Assembly (NCBI GenBank): GCA_017522105.1
Contig: JAFXAA010000035.1
Location: forward strand, 17,624 to 81,623
Source: Bacteroidales bacterium
GTDB taxonomy: Bacteria; Bacteroidota; Bacteroidia; Bacteroidales; P3
Length of the DNA stretch: 64,000 bases
Direction of reading: 5' to 3'
Made by a program: the position numbers and the translations under genes
Shown: piece by piece, positions 34,209 to 43,675 of the stretch
Layout: every line of letters begins with the position of its first letter
Position numbering within the stretch: position 1 is the stretch's first letter
Notes under the pieces: generated by a model
What the model was told of the DNA's origin: nothing
Seen by the model: only the letters and a program-made list of their open reading frames with translations
Database searches by the model: none

Positions 34209-34883
34209 TTATTTGCGTTTACTGTAGTCGCGGGCGCCGAAGATGGTGGTGCCGAGGCGCACAAGAGTGGAGCCCTCGGCCACGGCGAGGTGATAGTCAT
34301 GGCTCATGCCCATGGATAATTCACAGAACTCTGGCCGCCCTGCAAAAAGGCCGGAGCGCAGGGTGTCAAAGATATGCTTCAACTCGCGGAACTCGGAGCG
34401 CACCTGCTCCGTGTCTGACGTGTTGGTGGCCATGCCCATAACACCGCATACGCGCACATGTTGCAAAGCAGCCAGACGGGAGCCGTCGAGGGCTCCGACC
34501 TCGTCTATGCTGAAACCGAACTTCGTCTCTTCGCGGGCTATGTGAAACTGAAGCAGTACATCAACCACACGACCTGCTTTGGCAGCGGCGCGGTCTATGT
34601 CTTCAAGATGCTCCACGGAGTCCACACCGTGTATCATACTGACGAAGTCGATGTAGTATTTTATCTGCTTGGCCTGCAGGTGGCCTATGAAGTGCCACTG
34701 GATGTCCTTGGGCAAAACGGCGGCCTTGTCGCGCAGCTCGGTGGCGTAGTTCTCGCCGAAGAGACGCTGACCAGCGTTGTAAGCCTCCATTATATCCTCA
34801 ACAGGCTTTATCTTGGACACAGCGACAAGCCTCACACCAGCAGGCAATGAGGCCCTGACGCGTTCTATGTTTTCTGCAATCAT
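34209..34883 (-). CDS. YggS-type pyridoxal phosphate homeostasis protein
   Basis: Alanine-racemase-like TIM barrel binding PLP, 224 residues. PLP lysine K24 lies in LVAVSKIKP; FGENYATEL, WHFIGHLQAKQIKYYI and SMGMSHDYHLAVAEGSTLVRLGTTIFG are family blocks. It controls free PLP and amino-acid metabolism in other bacteria. Gene order yggS-yitT-rpe-rlmI on one strand with small gaps suggests one transcript. Confidence 0.92.
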   Translation of the reverse strand: MIAENIERVRASLPAGVRLVAVSKIKPVEDIMEAYNAGQRLFGENYATELRDKAAVLPKDIQWHFIGHLQAKQIKYYIDFVSMIHGVDSVEHLEDIDRAAAKAGRVVDVLLQFHIAREETKFGFSIDEVGALDGSRLAALQHVRVCGVMGMATNTSDTEQVRSEFRELKHIFDTLRSGLFAGRPEFCELSMGMSHDYHLAVAEGSTLVRLGTTIFGARDYSKRK

Positions 34884-34927
34884 GTTATACTTAACGTCAC
34901 TTTTTTTTATTTATTATATATAGCGCA

Positions 34928-34961
34928 TAAAAAAATGCCCCCACGCAAAGCATGGAGGCAT
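34928..34961 (-). terminator. Rho-independent terminator of the type IX adhesin gene
   Basis: Minus-strand stem ATGCCTCCATGC / GCGTGGGGGCAT with a three-base loop and seven U residues after it. It lies 20 bases after the stop codon of the large secreted protein. Confidence 0.8.
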
Positions 34962-34980
34962 CATTGTGTCTGCTCAGCGA

Positions 34981-37900
34981 TTATTTCACCACCTCAATGG
35001 CTCCATTATGCTCAATGTTGCCGTTGTATCCGCGGGCAGAGAAGCGATAGAAGTAGGTGCCTGCCGGGACGTCGACAGGATCCCAGAAATCTTCCTCGGA
35101 GGTTATATTCTCGCGGTGGAATATACGCGTACCCCACTTATTGTAGATGTCGAGGGTGTTCACCGGATAGGCCATGCCGCCGATAAGGTTGCCGATGACA
35201 AACTTGTCGTTGATGCCGTCGCCGTTGGGGGTCACAACATTGGGGAACTGCAGGAAGTCGTTGACCAGCAGAATAGTGTTTTCTGTTGTGTCGCTGCAGT
35301 ATATAACGTTGCCCGACGGGGCCATATTGTCCGTGCGCGATATGAGGCGGGCGGTATATGTGCCAGCCACTTCACCCTGAGGAGCAAACTGAGAGAAGTC
35401 AAAGAGCGGGTTTTCGTCCGTAATCGTCTGAACCGAGAGCAGGTTGTTGCGGTCATACTGCATCTCCCAGAAGAACCTTGTGTCTGCTGTGCGGTTGGCC
35501 GTCGTGTTGGTGAGCTGAGCCACAGGATGCAGCACCGAAGGATAGAGAGGCTCCCACGCGAATGAGGCCTTAGGCGAGGCATAGACCGCTATCACGCTGT
35601 CGAAGATGAGTGAATCCTTGCAGCCGTCAACCGAAGTGGCATAGTACTTGAGGTCGTAGACGCCCTCGGTGTATGTATGGGTGGGGCTTTGCTGCTCCGA
35701 TGTGACACCGTCACCAAACACCCAGAAATGTTTGTCAACGTTGGTAGTCTGGTTGTCAAAGGTAAGCGTATAAGGGCTGCACCCTTCAAGGGCAAACGGG
35801 ATCGGTACAAAACTCGGATAAGGCTGGCTGCGGAGCTTGACGTCTATGGTGTCGCGCGTGACACATACCGTGGAGCGCTGGGTGTTGTTCACCTGCACAA
35901 TGTAGCGTATGTCGCTGCCAGGCTCGTAGCGGGTCACAATCTGGCTGGAGTCCTGACCGAAGGGTTCCCACATATACGTGTAGTTCTGTGTGGCGGCATG
36001 GCGGTCTGTGGCGTCAAGCACCGTGGTGGTGACGCCGCAGAGGGTGGTGTCGGCACCGAGAGTAGGAGTAGGCGTCCAATAGGTGGTAATCTTCGTGGTG
36101 GTGTCCCACACGCAGCCGAACTCGTCGTAGATGGTCACATTGATGGGGAAGGTGCCTGCGGTGTCGGGCGAGAGAACATACGACTCTAAGTCGTTGTGGC
36201 GGTGCACCTCGAGGCCGCGATAGTGCCCAAGCTCATAGTCGTGGTACTGCGCCGCAGTGTCCGGCGACCATATAAGGCTATCTATGCCCACCTGGTACTG
36301 GCACCCGTCGGTGTTGAGATTGCATATATCCACGCTGAAGCTGAACACCCATCCATTATCAATACCCAGGTAATCACATATCTTAATACTCCATTCGCCA
36401 TTGAGAGGACAACCAACAAGGCTTGAGAAGTCGCTGGCCGGAACATAATAGTTGGTTTTCTCCGCATGGTTAGAAGAATCCAACACATTGTTCACGCTGA
36501 TTGTAGGCGTCGTACCTGCACCATAAAATCCTGGCGGTATCGTGGGCATAACAACATTCGAATAATTGGAGGCTGGCCCGTTAGACATACCGGCATTTGC
36601 CGGGTTGGAAGTATTCGCAGGCATGCCATTCACAAGCGTGTAGTTCTCGTTACGCGAGAAACAATAGTTGAAACCAATGCCAAACGGGTTGTCCAGCGAG
36701 TCACATCCATCGTCCCAGTTACCACCATCGTACGGAATGCCGGTATATCGTCCCCCGCCTCCAGATGTTCCGCCGGGGATTTGTATTCCAGAACCGCTAG
36801 ACGGGGCATTTTTATATTTCAACATGGCTTCGTTACCATTGGGACAGACAATAGACAAATCATAGTCGCCCATGTAAGAGTGCTCGTAGTTGACACACAC
36901 CGAACATATATCCTCAGCAGACTTCACCACTCTGCCATTGGGGAATTCTGAGAACACAACAGACGCCTCAAAGCAGTTTGGCAGATTGGGACATTGCGGG
37001 CCGTCTGGAATAAACGTTCTTATTTCGTTGGTTTTCGACGTACCGTCTTCATATTTTATAGAATCCAATACCAAGGTGGCATCGTCACCATCGTAGCCCA
37101 TATTCACCAGCAGACTGTCGCGGTTGCAGATGTCTCTCAACGTGAACACCGTCTTCAGAGGGTTCTGTGCCACACGGACACGCACTTCAGGATGTATAGC
37201 AGCCTCGCATCCTTCTGCATCGGTGACAGTGAGCACCATATCGTTGCATGCAACTTTATAATAGCCCTCGTAGTATATGCTGGTCAAGCCGGTCCCAACC
37301 AAAGTGTCTTTCGTACCCATATCCCACAGGAAGACCGACGTCCTGTCCGACGGTTCATACCATCCTGTCGAGTTGGAATAATCACAGTGTGCTGTGAAAA
37401 TGACGCCGTCGCCCATGCAGAGGTTCACGCCGTCAAATGGTACAGAGTCCAGATACGGTACAGAGTCCCTGAGGACCGGATCCCACATATTCCTCGTCAT
37501 TGTGTCAAACAAGTGCTTGATTGTACCAAACTCATACACCACACCGTTGCGTGTCTTATAGTATATGCTGTCAAGTACTGGCGTAAATCTCTCGCAAGGT
37601 TTCTGGCATTCTGCCACCATGCGGAAGCCACGGCCAGTCTCATAATTCCACGGGCCGCAGTCATCGCATACCTTATAGCGCACAGTCAAGGCCTGCATTG
37701 TATTATTCGGCCCCACATAGATATCCCTCGTCGCCGGTGACATGGCATTTCCTGTCGCATACCAAAGGAGCGGTGCCGAAGTGTCCACACCATCATAGAT
37801 GAACAATGTGTCCGCACACGGATTGCCTGACGTACTGAAACGAAGATCAAGCGTCTCTATCTTAAAAGTCAATACATTTGGAAGCGAACAATCACCTACT

Positions 37901-38100
37901 ACGGTAATCCAGTAATCGTATCCACGTCCGACACTATGAGCGCTGTCAATGCCGTCACAATATATACGTGTGCCTGCTATTGATTTATTGATCACTGAAC
38001 CATGGCTTAAGGCATCAAGCGAATACTGCTCAATATCCTGGGCATGGCCCATATGCAAACCCATCAACAGGGTCAACATTATAAGACAATACCTTTTCAT
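34981..38100 (-). CDS. Large type IX secreted surface protein with CUB-like, P-domain-like, PKD and type B C-terminal domain
   Basis: 1039 residues with a signal peptide cut near residue 20. An N-terminal CUB-like domain (VLTFKIETLDLRFSTSG, DTLFIYDGVDT) is followed by a proprotein-convertase-P-like region (YMGDYDLSIVCPNG to WSIKICDYLGIDNGWVFSF), a PKD domain (YTLTFDNQTTNVDKHFWVFGDG) and the gliding-motility-associated C-terminal domain at 952-1039 (FPNVVTPNGDGINDKF to YFYRFSARGY). The last is a type B sorting signal for type IX export. Probable cell-surface adhesin or structural protein. It starts three bases after the small secreted protein gene, so both are likely cotranscribed. Confidence 0.88.
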   Translation of the reverse strand: MKRYCLIMLTLLMGLHMGHAQDIEQYSLDALSHGSVINKSIAGTRIYCDGIDSAHSVGRGYDYWITVVGDCSLPNVLTFKIETLDLRFSTSGNPCADTLFIYDGVDTSAPLLWYATGNAMSPATRDIYVGPNNTMQALTVRYKVCDDCGPWNYETGRGFRMVAECQKPCERFTPVLDSIYYKTRNGVVYEFGTIKHLFDTMTRNMWDPVLRDSVPYLDSVPFDGVNLCMGDGVIFTAHCDYSNSTGWYEPSDRTSVFLWDMGTKDTLVGTGLTSIYYEGYYKVACNDMVLTVTDAEGCEAAIHPEVRVRVAQNPLKTVFTLRDICNRDSLLVNMGYDGDDATLVLDSIKYEDGTSKTNEIRTFIPDGPQCPNLPNCFEASVVFSEFPNGRVVKSAEDICSVCVNYEHSYMGDYDLSIVCPNGNEAMLKYKNAPSSGSGIQIPGGTSGGGGRYTGIPYDGGNWDDGCDSLDNPFGIGFNYCFSRNENYTLVNGMPANTSNPANAGMSNGPASNYSNVVMPTIPPGFYGAGTTPTISVNNVLDSSNHAEKTNYYVPASDFSSLVGCPLNGEWSIKICDYLGIDNGWVFSFSVDICNLNTDGCQYQVGIDSLIWSPDTAAQYHDYELGHYRGLEVHRHNDLESYVLSPDTAGTFPINVTIYDEFGCVWDTTTKITTYWTPTPTLGADTTLCGVTTTVLDATDRHAATQNYTYMWEPFGQDSSQIVTRYEPGSDIRYIVQVNNTQRSTVCVTRDTIDVKLRSQPYPSFVPIPFALEGCSPYTLTFDNQTTNVDKHFWVFGDGVTSEQQSPTHTYTEGVYDLKYYATSVDGCKDSLIFDSVIAVYASPKASFAWEPLYPSVLHPVAQLTNTTANRTADTRFFWEMQYDRNNLLSVQTITDENPLFDFSQFAPQGEVAGTYTARLISRTDNMAPSGNVIYCSDTTENTILLVNDFLQFPNVVTPNGDGINDKFVIGNLIGGMAYPVNTLDIYNKWGTRIFHRENITSEEDFWDPVDVPAGTYFYRFSARGYNGNIEHNGAIEVVK

Positions 38101-38102
38101 GA

Positions 38103-38546
38103 CTACCTACCTTCCTTGTTTTGATTATCCGCAATGGCATACATGTCGTCTATCGACCGCAGCACCAGATACGGATGCTCCGACGACGGGGTCGGGAAGC
38201 AAATCGTCACGTTTCCCTTTGGATAGCGGACCTGGATGTCCTTGAAACCGTAGGCATAGTAGCTCAACGTCGTCAGATCCACGCGGAAGTCTGCCGTCAG
38301 GTTCTTGCCGTCTGCCTTCGCCACCACCTCCGTGATGGAATGCATCTTGGCACCGGCAGGCACAGTGTCCGACACATAGAATGCCGCACGTGCAAAAGCA
38401 CAGCGCCATTCAAGCTTCTCCTGAGGATAGGAGTACATGGCATCGGCATTGCCTCCGAAGTAAGGCAACATAATGGTCTCACAGTCCTGGGCCTTGGCCC
38501 CCAGGGCACCCAACATAAGGGCGGCGATAAAAACGATCTTTTTCAT
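38103..38546 (-). CDS. Small secreted protein paired with the adhesin
   Basis: 147 residues with a signal peptide ending near GAKAQ (about 19). The mature part has two cysteines early (DCETI, WRCAF) and a beta-rich C terminus ending ICFPTPSSEHPYLVLRS. I do not recognise the family. The gene ends two bases before the start of the 1039-residue surface protein, so a partner or chaperone role in surface assembly is possible. Confidence 0.65.
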   Translation of the reverse strand: MKKIVFIAALMLGALGAKAQDCETIMLPYFGGNADAMYSYPQEKLEWRCAFARAAFYVSDTVPAGAKMHSITEVVAKADGKNLTADFRVDLTTLSYYAYGFKDIQVRYPKGNVTICFPTPSSEHPYLVLRSIDDMYAIADNQNKEGR

Positions 38547-38611
38547 AACTGCATTTTTTGGGCTTCTATATATATGACGAGGAGGTAGCCGATTTATAAC
38601 ATTTTTTAACT

Positions 38612-39208
38612 CTATTTAACTTTTTTCTTGCTGCGAAGGTGGTTTATCAGGGCCATCAGCAGTCCAAGTGCGAGGAAACCGCCCGGGGGCAGAATCATCA
38701 TCAGCATGCCGTCGGCACCGCCAATGAGGCTGTGGCCGAAGATGCAGCCGGTGCCAAGCAGCTCACGCACCATGCCCAGCAGGGTCAGGGCCCACGTGAA
38801 GCCCAAGCCCATGAAGAGGCCGTCGAGGAACGACTGGCCCACGTTGTTCTTTGAGGCGAAAGCCTCGGCGCGGCCCAGCACGATGCAGTTCACCACGATG
38901 AGGGCTATGAAGAGGCCCAGACTGTCGTAGAGGGCGGGCAGATAAGCCTTCATGACCATCTCGACCATGGTGACGAAGGTGGCAATGATGACGATGAACG
39001 CCGGGATGCGCACCTTGTCGGGTATGACGTTCTTAAGCAGCGAGATGACCATGTTGGACATCATCAGCACGAAGGTGGTGGCCAGGCCCATAGAGAGGCC
39101 GTTGATGGCTGATGTTGTAGTGGCCAGCGTGGGGCACATGCCCAGCACGAGCACCCATGTGGGGTTCTCCTTGATAAGGCCGTTTTTGATAATATCTTTA
39201 GTCTTCAT
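38612..39208 (-). CDS. rnfE: Rnf complex subunit E
   Basis: 198-residue membrane protein with about six helices, homologous to NqrD. Family blocks: NGLIKENPTWVLVLGMCPTLA, NCIVLGRAEAFASKNN and LLGTGCIFG. It forms part of the membrane core that carries electrons between ferredoxin and NAD coupled to Na+ or H+ transport. Last gene of rnfB-C-D-G-E. In Bacteroidetes I would expect rnfA to follow, but the next start is 65 bases away in an unrelated gene. Confidence 0.92.
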   Translation of the reverse strand: MKTKDIIKNGLIKENPTWVLVLGMCPTLATTTSAINGLSMGLATTFVLMMSNMVISLLKNVIPDKVRIPAFIVIIATFVTMVEMVMKAYLPALYDSLGLFIALIVVNCIVLGRAEAFASKNNVGQSFLDGLFMGLGFTWALTLLGMVRELLGTGCIFGHSLIGGADGMLMMILPPGGFLALGLLMALINHLRSKKKVK

Positions 39209-39220
39209 AAATCCTGCTTT

Positions 39221-39784
39221 TTACTGGTTAATGTGAGCGAATACGTCGGCCGCCTCGTTGACGATGGCGAGGAATGCGCGCGAGGTGATGGTGGAGCCGC
39301 TGATGGCGTCCACACTGCCACCGTCCTTCTTGACGGTCAGCGGCGCGTCGGCGGGTTTGGTACCCACTACGCACCCCTTGCCGTCCTTCTGGAACCACTG
39401 GTCGGCCTTGGCGCCAAGACCCGGGGTCTCATGTGTTTCAAGTATCTGGTAGCCGCTGACGGCGCCCTGGGCATCGAAGCCCACCATGAGCTGCAGGTGG
39501 CCGCCGAAACCTTTGTCGTTGCCAGCCTCGATGGCGGCGCCGACCATGGTGCCGGCCTCGTCGAGACCCACATGGCACAGGTGGCCGTCCACGGTCTTGT
39601 CCTCAAGCTTGGCGAACGGCGGCAGCACAGCGCCTATGGCGTTCTCCACCTTGGCCTGCTGGGCCTTGGCTATGGGGTCTTTGGTCACCCCGTTGAGGGC
39701 GGCCAGCGCTGCGGCAGCCACAAGGGCTATAGCCGTCAGCGATATGAGCATATTGGGTAATGTCGATTGTGCTTTCTTTGCCAT
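39221..39784 (-). CDS. rnfG: Rnf complex subunit G (covalent FMN)
   Basis: 187 residues: one N-terminal membrane helix and a periplasmic FMN-binding domain. The flavinylation motif SGSTIT ends at T167, the residue expected to hold FMN by a phosphoester bond, and HETPGLGAKADQWFQ is the usual upstream block. Twelve bases separate it from rnfE. Confidence 0.93.
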   Translation of the reverse strand: MAKKAQSTLPNMLISLTAIALVAAAALAALNGVTKDPIAKAQQAKVENAIGAVLPPFAKLEDKTVDGHLCHVGLDEAGTMVGAAIEAGNDKGFGGHLQLMVGFDAQGAVSGYQILETHETPGLGAKADQWFQKDGKGCVVGTKPADAPLTVKKDGGSVDAISGSTITSRAFLAIVNEAADVFAHINQ

Positions 39785-39823
39785 AATCTTAAACTTTATA
39801 CCTTAAATTTTAAACCTTAAACC

Positions 39824-40783
39824 TCATACCGCGAAGCGGGTGGGCTTGAACCAGCGGTTGAGCAGCGGCGTGACGCTGTTCATGATGAGGATGGCGAAGC
39901 TCACGCCCTCGGGGTAAGAACCCCAGTTGCGGATGATGATGGTCAGCAGGCCGCATCCGAAACCGAATATCAGCTGGCCGCTCTTGGCCATGGGGCTGGT
40001 CACCATGTCGGTAGCCATGAAGCAGGCGCCCAGCATGATGCCGCCGGTGAGGATGGTCATCACGGGGTCCATATACGCCGTGGGGTCAATGAGCCACAGG
40101 ATGCCGCTGAACAGGAACGCCGTGCCGATAAAGGCCACGGGGATATGCCAGCTGATGACTTTCTTCCACAGCAGGTAGCAGGCGCCAAGCAGTATGGCTA
40201 TGGCGCTCACCTCGCCCATGGAACCGCCTATATGGCCCAGGAAGGCATCCATGAAGGTGACACCCTCGCCGAGGGCGCCCTCCTTGAAGGCCCCGAGGGG
40301 CGTGGCTCCCGTGGGCACGTCAAAGCCCATGGGGAACAGACCTTCGGCCACAGGCCACGTGGTCATCTGCACGGGGAAGCTGATGAGCAGGAACACGCGG
40401 CCCACCAGCGCGGGATTGAAGGGGTTCTTGCCCAGGCCGCCGAAACTCATCTTGCCGATGCCTATGGCCACCAGGGCGCCTATCACCACTATCCACAGCA
40501 TCTGCGCCGTGGCAGGCACGTTGAAGGCCAGCAGCAAACCCGTCACCACGGCCGAGCCGTCGCCGATGGAGGTCGGCACCTTCATGATGAACTTCTCTAT
40601 CAGCCACTGGAAGAGCACGCAACTCGCCACAGAGACGAGGCTCACCAGCAGGGCCGGAAGTCCGAAATAGGCTATGGCGCAGAGCAGCGCCGGCACCAGC
40701 GCCATATTGACGCGCCACATGATTTTCTTTGTCGACTCGTCGCTGTGCACATGGGGCGAGCCTGATACATTTAATATATTCAT
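39824..40783 (-). CDS. rnfD: Rnf complex subunit D (covalent FMN)
   Basis: 319-residue membrane protein, homologous to NqrB, with about nine helices. The FMN-binding threonine is T161 in PTGATPLGAF; GKMSFGGLGKNPFNPALVGR and MVTSPMAKSGQLIFG are conserved loops. Maturation of D and G requires the flavin transferase ApbE, which is not in the window. Confidence 0.93.
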   Translation of the reverse strand: MNILNVSGSPHVHSDESTKKIMWRVNMALVPALLCAIAYFGLPALLVSLVSVASCVLFQWLIEKFIMKVPTSIGDGSAVVTGLLLAFNVPATAQMLWIVVIGALVAIGIGKMSFGGLGKNPFNPALVGRVFLLISFPVQMTTWPVAEGLFPMGFDVPTGATPLGAFKEGALGEGVTFMDAFLGHIGGSMGEVSAIAILLGACYLLWKKVISWHIPVAFIGTAFLFSGILWLIDPTAYMDPVMTILTGGIMLGACFMATDMVTSPMAKSGQLIFGFGCGLLTIIIRNWGSYPEGVSFAILIMNSVTPLLNRWFKPTRFAV

Positions 40784-40847
40784 AGTTTATTATTTATTCA
40801 TTCAACTACTTATCCACGGTCTACTTACCTACAGTCTTCTTACCAAC

Positions 40848-42176
40848 TCATTTCTTGGCAGCCATCATGGCGCGCACGCGGTTCTTGCCGAGGCGTATCT
40901 CGTCGGTCAAAGGCTTGTGTGCCGGGCAGCTGAAGAAGCAGCATCCGCACTCTATGCAGTCCAGGATGTTGTGCTCACGTGCCTCCTCGGTGCGGCCGTT
41001 CTTCACCAGGGCCGAGAAGAGGTAGGGCTCCAACCCCATGGGGCAGGCCTCCATGCACTTGCCGCAGCGTATGCAGTTGGTCTCCGGCTCGCGGCGGGCT
41101 TCTTTCTCGCCCATCACCAGCACGCTGCTGTTGCCCTTCACCGTCGGCGCGTCGAGGTTCACCACGGCCTTGCCCATCATGGTGCCGCCGCTGATGACCT
41201 TGCCTGTGGTCTCGGGCAGGGCGCCTATGGAGTGCTTGATAATCTCGTTGTAGGTGGTACCTATGCGCACAATGTAGTTGTGCTGGCTGGGCAGCTCCTT
41301 GCCCGTGACGGTCAGTATGTTCTCTATCAAAGGTTTGTTCTTCTGCACAGCCTCGTAGACAGCGAAGCACGAGCCCAGGTTGCTCACCACGCAGCCCACG
41401 TCGATGGGCAGCTTGCCGCTGGGCACCTTGCGTCCCGTGACGGCATTGATGAGCTGCTTCTCGGCGCCCTGCGGGTACTTCACCTTCAGCGGCTCAATGA
41501 CTATGCCCTCGAACTGCTTGGCCATCTCCTGCATCTTGGCTATGGCCTGGGGCTTGTTGCTCTCGATGCCTATGTAGGCGTTGGGCACGCCAAGGGCCTT
41601 GCGCAGTATGCTCACGCCGATGCACACCTCCTCGGCATGCTCCATCATCACGCGGTAGTCGCTCGTCAAGTACGGCTCGCACTCCGCAGCGTTGACAATC
41701 AGGTATTCGGCCTTCTTGCCCTCGGGAATGCTGTACTTTATGTGCGTGGGGAACGTGGCGCCGCCCAGACCAACGATGCCCATCTCCTTGAGCTTGGCCA
41801 CAATCTGCTGCGGCTCAAGGGTGCACTCGCGCTTGATGTCCGGGGTGCGGTCTATGGTCTCCATCCACTCGTCGCCCTCCACGTTGATGTACACGGCCGG
41901 CTTGGCCATGCCGAAAGCATCCTTGCAGGTGTCCACCTTCAGCACCGTGCCGCTCACAGGCGAGTGCACATTGGCGCACATGAAAGCCTGGGCTTCGCCT
42001 ATCAGCTGCCCCACCTTCACCTTGTCGCCCTTCTGCACCACCGGCGTGGCCGGCGCTCCGAGGTGCTGGTTCATCAGCACCACCATCTGCTTGCCCACAG
42101 GCATCACCTCGATGGCGGCATCGTTCGATATCTTGTTTTCTTCGGGGTGTACACCACCCATTCTAAAAGTCTTCAT
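40848..42176 (-). CDS. rnfC: Rnf complex subunit C
   Basis: Peripheral 442-residue subunit expected to bind FMN, NADH and two [4Fe-4S] clusters. The NuoF-like region has GLGGATFPTHIKYSIPEGKK and LIVNAAECEPYLTSDYR; the two cluster motifs are CIRCGKCMEACPMGL and CIECGCCFFSCPAHKPL near the C terminus. Length is normal for the short Bacteroidetes type. Confidence 0.93.
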   Translation of the reverse strand: MKTFRMGGVHPEENKISNDAAIEVMPVGKQMVVLMNQHLGAPATPVVQKGDKVKVGQLIGEAQAFMCANVHSPVSGTVLKVDTCKDAFGMAKPAVYINVEGDEWMETIDRTPDIKRECTLEPQQIVAKLKEMGIVGLGGATFPTHIKYSIPEGKKAEYLIVNAAECEPYLTSDYRVMMEHAEEVCIGVSILRKALGVPNAYIGIESNKPQAIAKMQEMAKQFEGIVIEPLKVKYPQGAEKQLINAVTGRKVPSGKLPIDVGCVVSNLGSCFAVYEAVQKNKPLIENILTVTGKELPSQHNYIVRIGTTYNEIIKHSIGALPETTGKVISGGTMMGKAVVNLDAPTVKGNSSVLVMGEKEARREPETNCIRCGKCMEACPMGLEPYLFSALVKNGRTEEAREHNILDCIECGCCFFSCPAHKPLTDEIRLGKNRVRAMMAAKK

Positions 42177-42179
42177 ACA

Positions 42180-42262
42180 GTTTTAAGTTTTAAGTTTCAA
42201 ACTTTAAGTGGCTTGCGCCGTCGGCGGCAGCCCACTTAAAACTTACAGCTTACAGCTAACAG
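42180..42262. repeat. Inverted pair of AAGTTTT heptamer arrays between rnfB and rnfC
   Basis: Left arm: repeated AAGTTTT/AAGTTTC units; right arm: CTTAAAA / CTTACAG / CTAACAG units; a GC-rich core of about 25 bases between them. Inner halves AACTTTAAGTGG and CCACTTAAAACTT pair. It sits in the spacer of an operon without interrupting it. Confidence 0.7.
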
Positions 42263-42269
42263 CCCTCAC

Positions 42270-43187
42270 CTATTGTTTAACCTCCACCTTCTCGGCAACG
42301 GGAATCTCCACCTTCTCGGCGGCAGGTGCCGACGGCGCCTCGGCGGCCTTGGGGGCCGGCTTCACGGCGGGCGCGGGGAAGCCCACATCCTTGATAGCAC
42401 CCGTCGGGCACTCGGTGACGCACTTGCGACAGGCTATGCACTTCTTGTAGTCGATATACGACAGGTTGCCCTCAACGGTGATGGCCTCCATGGGGCACAC
42501 CTTGGCGCACTTGCCGCAGCCTATGCAGGCGTTGGCGCAGGTCTTCATGGCCACAGCGCCCTTCTCCTTGTTCACGCAGCTCACGTACACGCGGCGCTCT
42601 TTCTTGCCTTTGTTGCGCAGCTCTATGATGCGGCGCGGGCAGGCCTTGGCGCAGGCTCCGCAGGCCGTGCACTTGTCGGCGTCAACCACAGGCACCCCGT
42701 CGGGCCCCATGTGGATGGCGTCAAACTGGCAGGCCGCCACGCAGTCGCCACAGCCCAGGCAGCCGAAGGGGCAGCCGCTCTCGCCGGTATAGACCGTGTT
42801 CTGGAAAGCGCAGGAGCGCAGGCCGTCGTAGTTCGAGCGGCGTTTGTCGCCGCAGTTGGCAGGGTTGCAGCGCACCACAGCCACCATCGGCTCGCCCTGC
42901 TCGACGGCACAGCCCAGCAGCTCGGCAATCTTGGCGGCCACAGCGTCGCCGCCGGGGGCGCAGCGCAGACCGTCGAGGCTGTGCTGCGCCACGCAGGCCT
43001 CGGCAAAGGCTCGGCAACCGGCCTTGCCGCAGCCGCCGCAGTTGGCGCCGGGCAACACCTCGGCAACCTCGTCGATCAGCGGGTCCTCGACCACCTTGAA
43101 CTTCTGGGCCACAATGTAGAGCACCTCGGCAAAGATGATGCCCAGCGCACCGAGCACCAACACCGCAATCAGGATTTGTTGAGTCAT
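42270..43187 (-). CDS. rnfB: Rnf complex subunit B
   Basis: 305-residue ferredoxin-type subunit: an N-terminal membrane helix, the GANCGGCGKAGCRAFAE cluster region near residue 47, then several [4Fe-4S] motifs such as CLGCGDCVAACQF, CTACGACAKACPRR, CIGCGKCAKVCPMEA and CIACRKCVTECPTGAI. It accepts electrons from reduced ferredoxin. The last 35 residues are rich in Ala, Pro, Glu and Val. First gene of the operon, with a perfect promoter about 175 bases upstream. Confidence 0.93.
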   Translation of the reverse strand: MTQQILIAVLVLGALGIIFAEVLYIVAQKFKVVEDPLIDEVAEVLPGANCGGCGKAGCRAFAEACVAQHSLDGLRCAPGGDAVAAKIAELLGCAVEQGEPMVAVVRCNPANCGDKRRSNYDGLRSCAFQNTVYTGESGCPFGCLGCGDCVAACQFDAIHMGPDGVPVVDADKCTACGACAKACPRRIIELRNKGKKERRVYVSCVNKEKGAVAMKTCANACIGCGKCAKVCPMEAITVEGNLSYIDYKKCIACRKCVTECPTGAIKDVGFPAPAVKPAPKAAEAPSAPAAEKVEIPVAEKVEVKQ

Positions 43188-43360
43188 ATTGTTGTTTTTG
43201 TTTTAGGATTATCGTTTTTTTTTCTTCCCGCGGCCGCAAAAAGTCCGCCTACACACCCACACCACTGAGCCGAAACCGTCGTCCACACACCACCATCACA
43301 CTGAACCTCACCGCATTCCGTCCAATCGCCGACAGTCATGCACAGTCGTTTTAAACTTTG
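43188..43360 (-). promoter_or_regulatory. Long 5' leader of the rnf operon
   Basis: About 165 bases of untranslated sequence lie between the expected transcription start and rnfB. It is rich in CA on the plus strand (GT on the transcript) and ends in a T-rich tract near the start codon. I see no known riboswitch structure and no credible small gene. The remaining stretch up to 43675 holds the promoter and a palindromic repeat. Confidence 0.4.
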
Positions 43361-43391
43361 CAAAGATAAGTAAATATCATAATATGGCAAA
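43361..43391 (-). promoter_or_regulatory. Promoter of the rnf operon
   Basis: Minus-strand TTTG at 43388-43391, 19-base spacer and TATCTTTG at 43361-43368, an exact match to the Bacteroidetes consensus. Confidence 0.75.
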
Positions 43392-43480
43392 ATTTTTTTT
43401 TCCACATTCTGTGAATTTCCACGCCTCCGCCCCGGAGTCCCTACGGCCGAGGGGCGTAGTTCCGTCGCCTCCGCAACGGC

Positions 43481-43560
43481 ACTTCTTCAGTAGTTCTTCA
43501 GTCAAACACTGAAATACTACTGAAGAACTACTGAAGAACTACTGAAGAACGGCCGTAGGG
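43481..43560. repeat. Hairpin element built of CTTCAGTAGTT 11-mers, copy 2
   Basis: Two CTTCAG units on the left and four CTGAAG-type units on the right around the loop CAAAC, as in the copy at 22030-22129. The right outer arm ends GGCCGTAGGG; the left arm is degraded (CGGCAC). A further CCCTACGGCC motif stands upstream at about 43439. Confidence 0.8.
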
Positions 43561-43675
43561 ACTCCGGGGGAATGGCTGCGCTGCGGCAGTGCGACGACAC
43601 GTCGCGGACAGCGAGGCGCCATGGGCAACGCGACACACAAAAGGGGCGCCCTGGCAGCGTTGAGGAAAGTTTTTT

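Noticed and set aside
43188-43360. Riboswitch in the rnf leader
   Set aside because: No recognisable conserved aptamer core or paired structure could be drawn.
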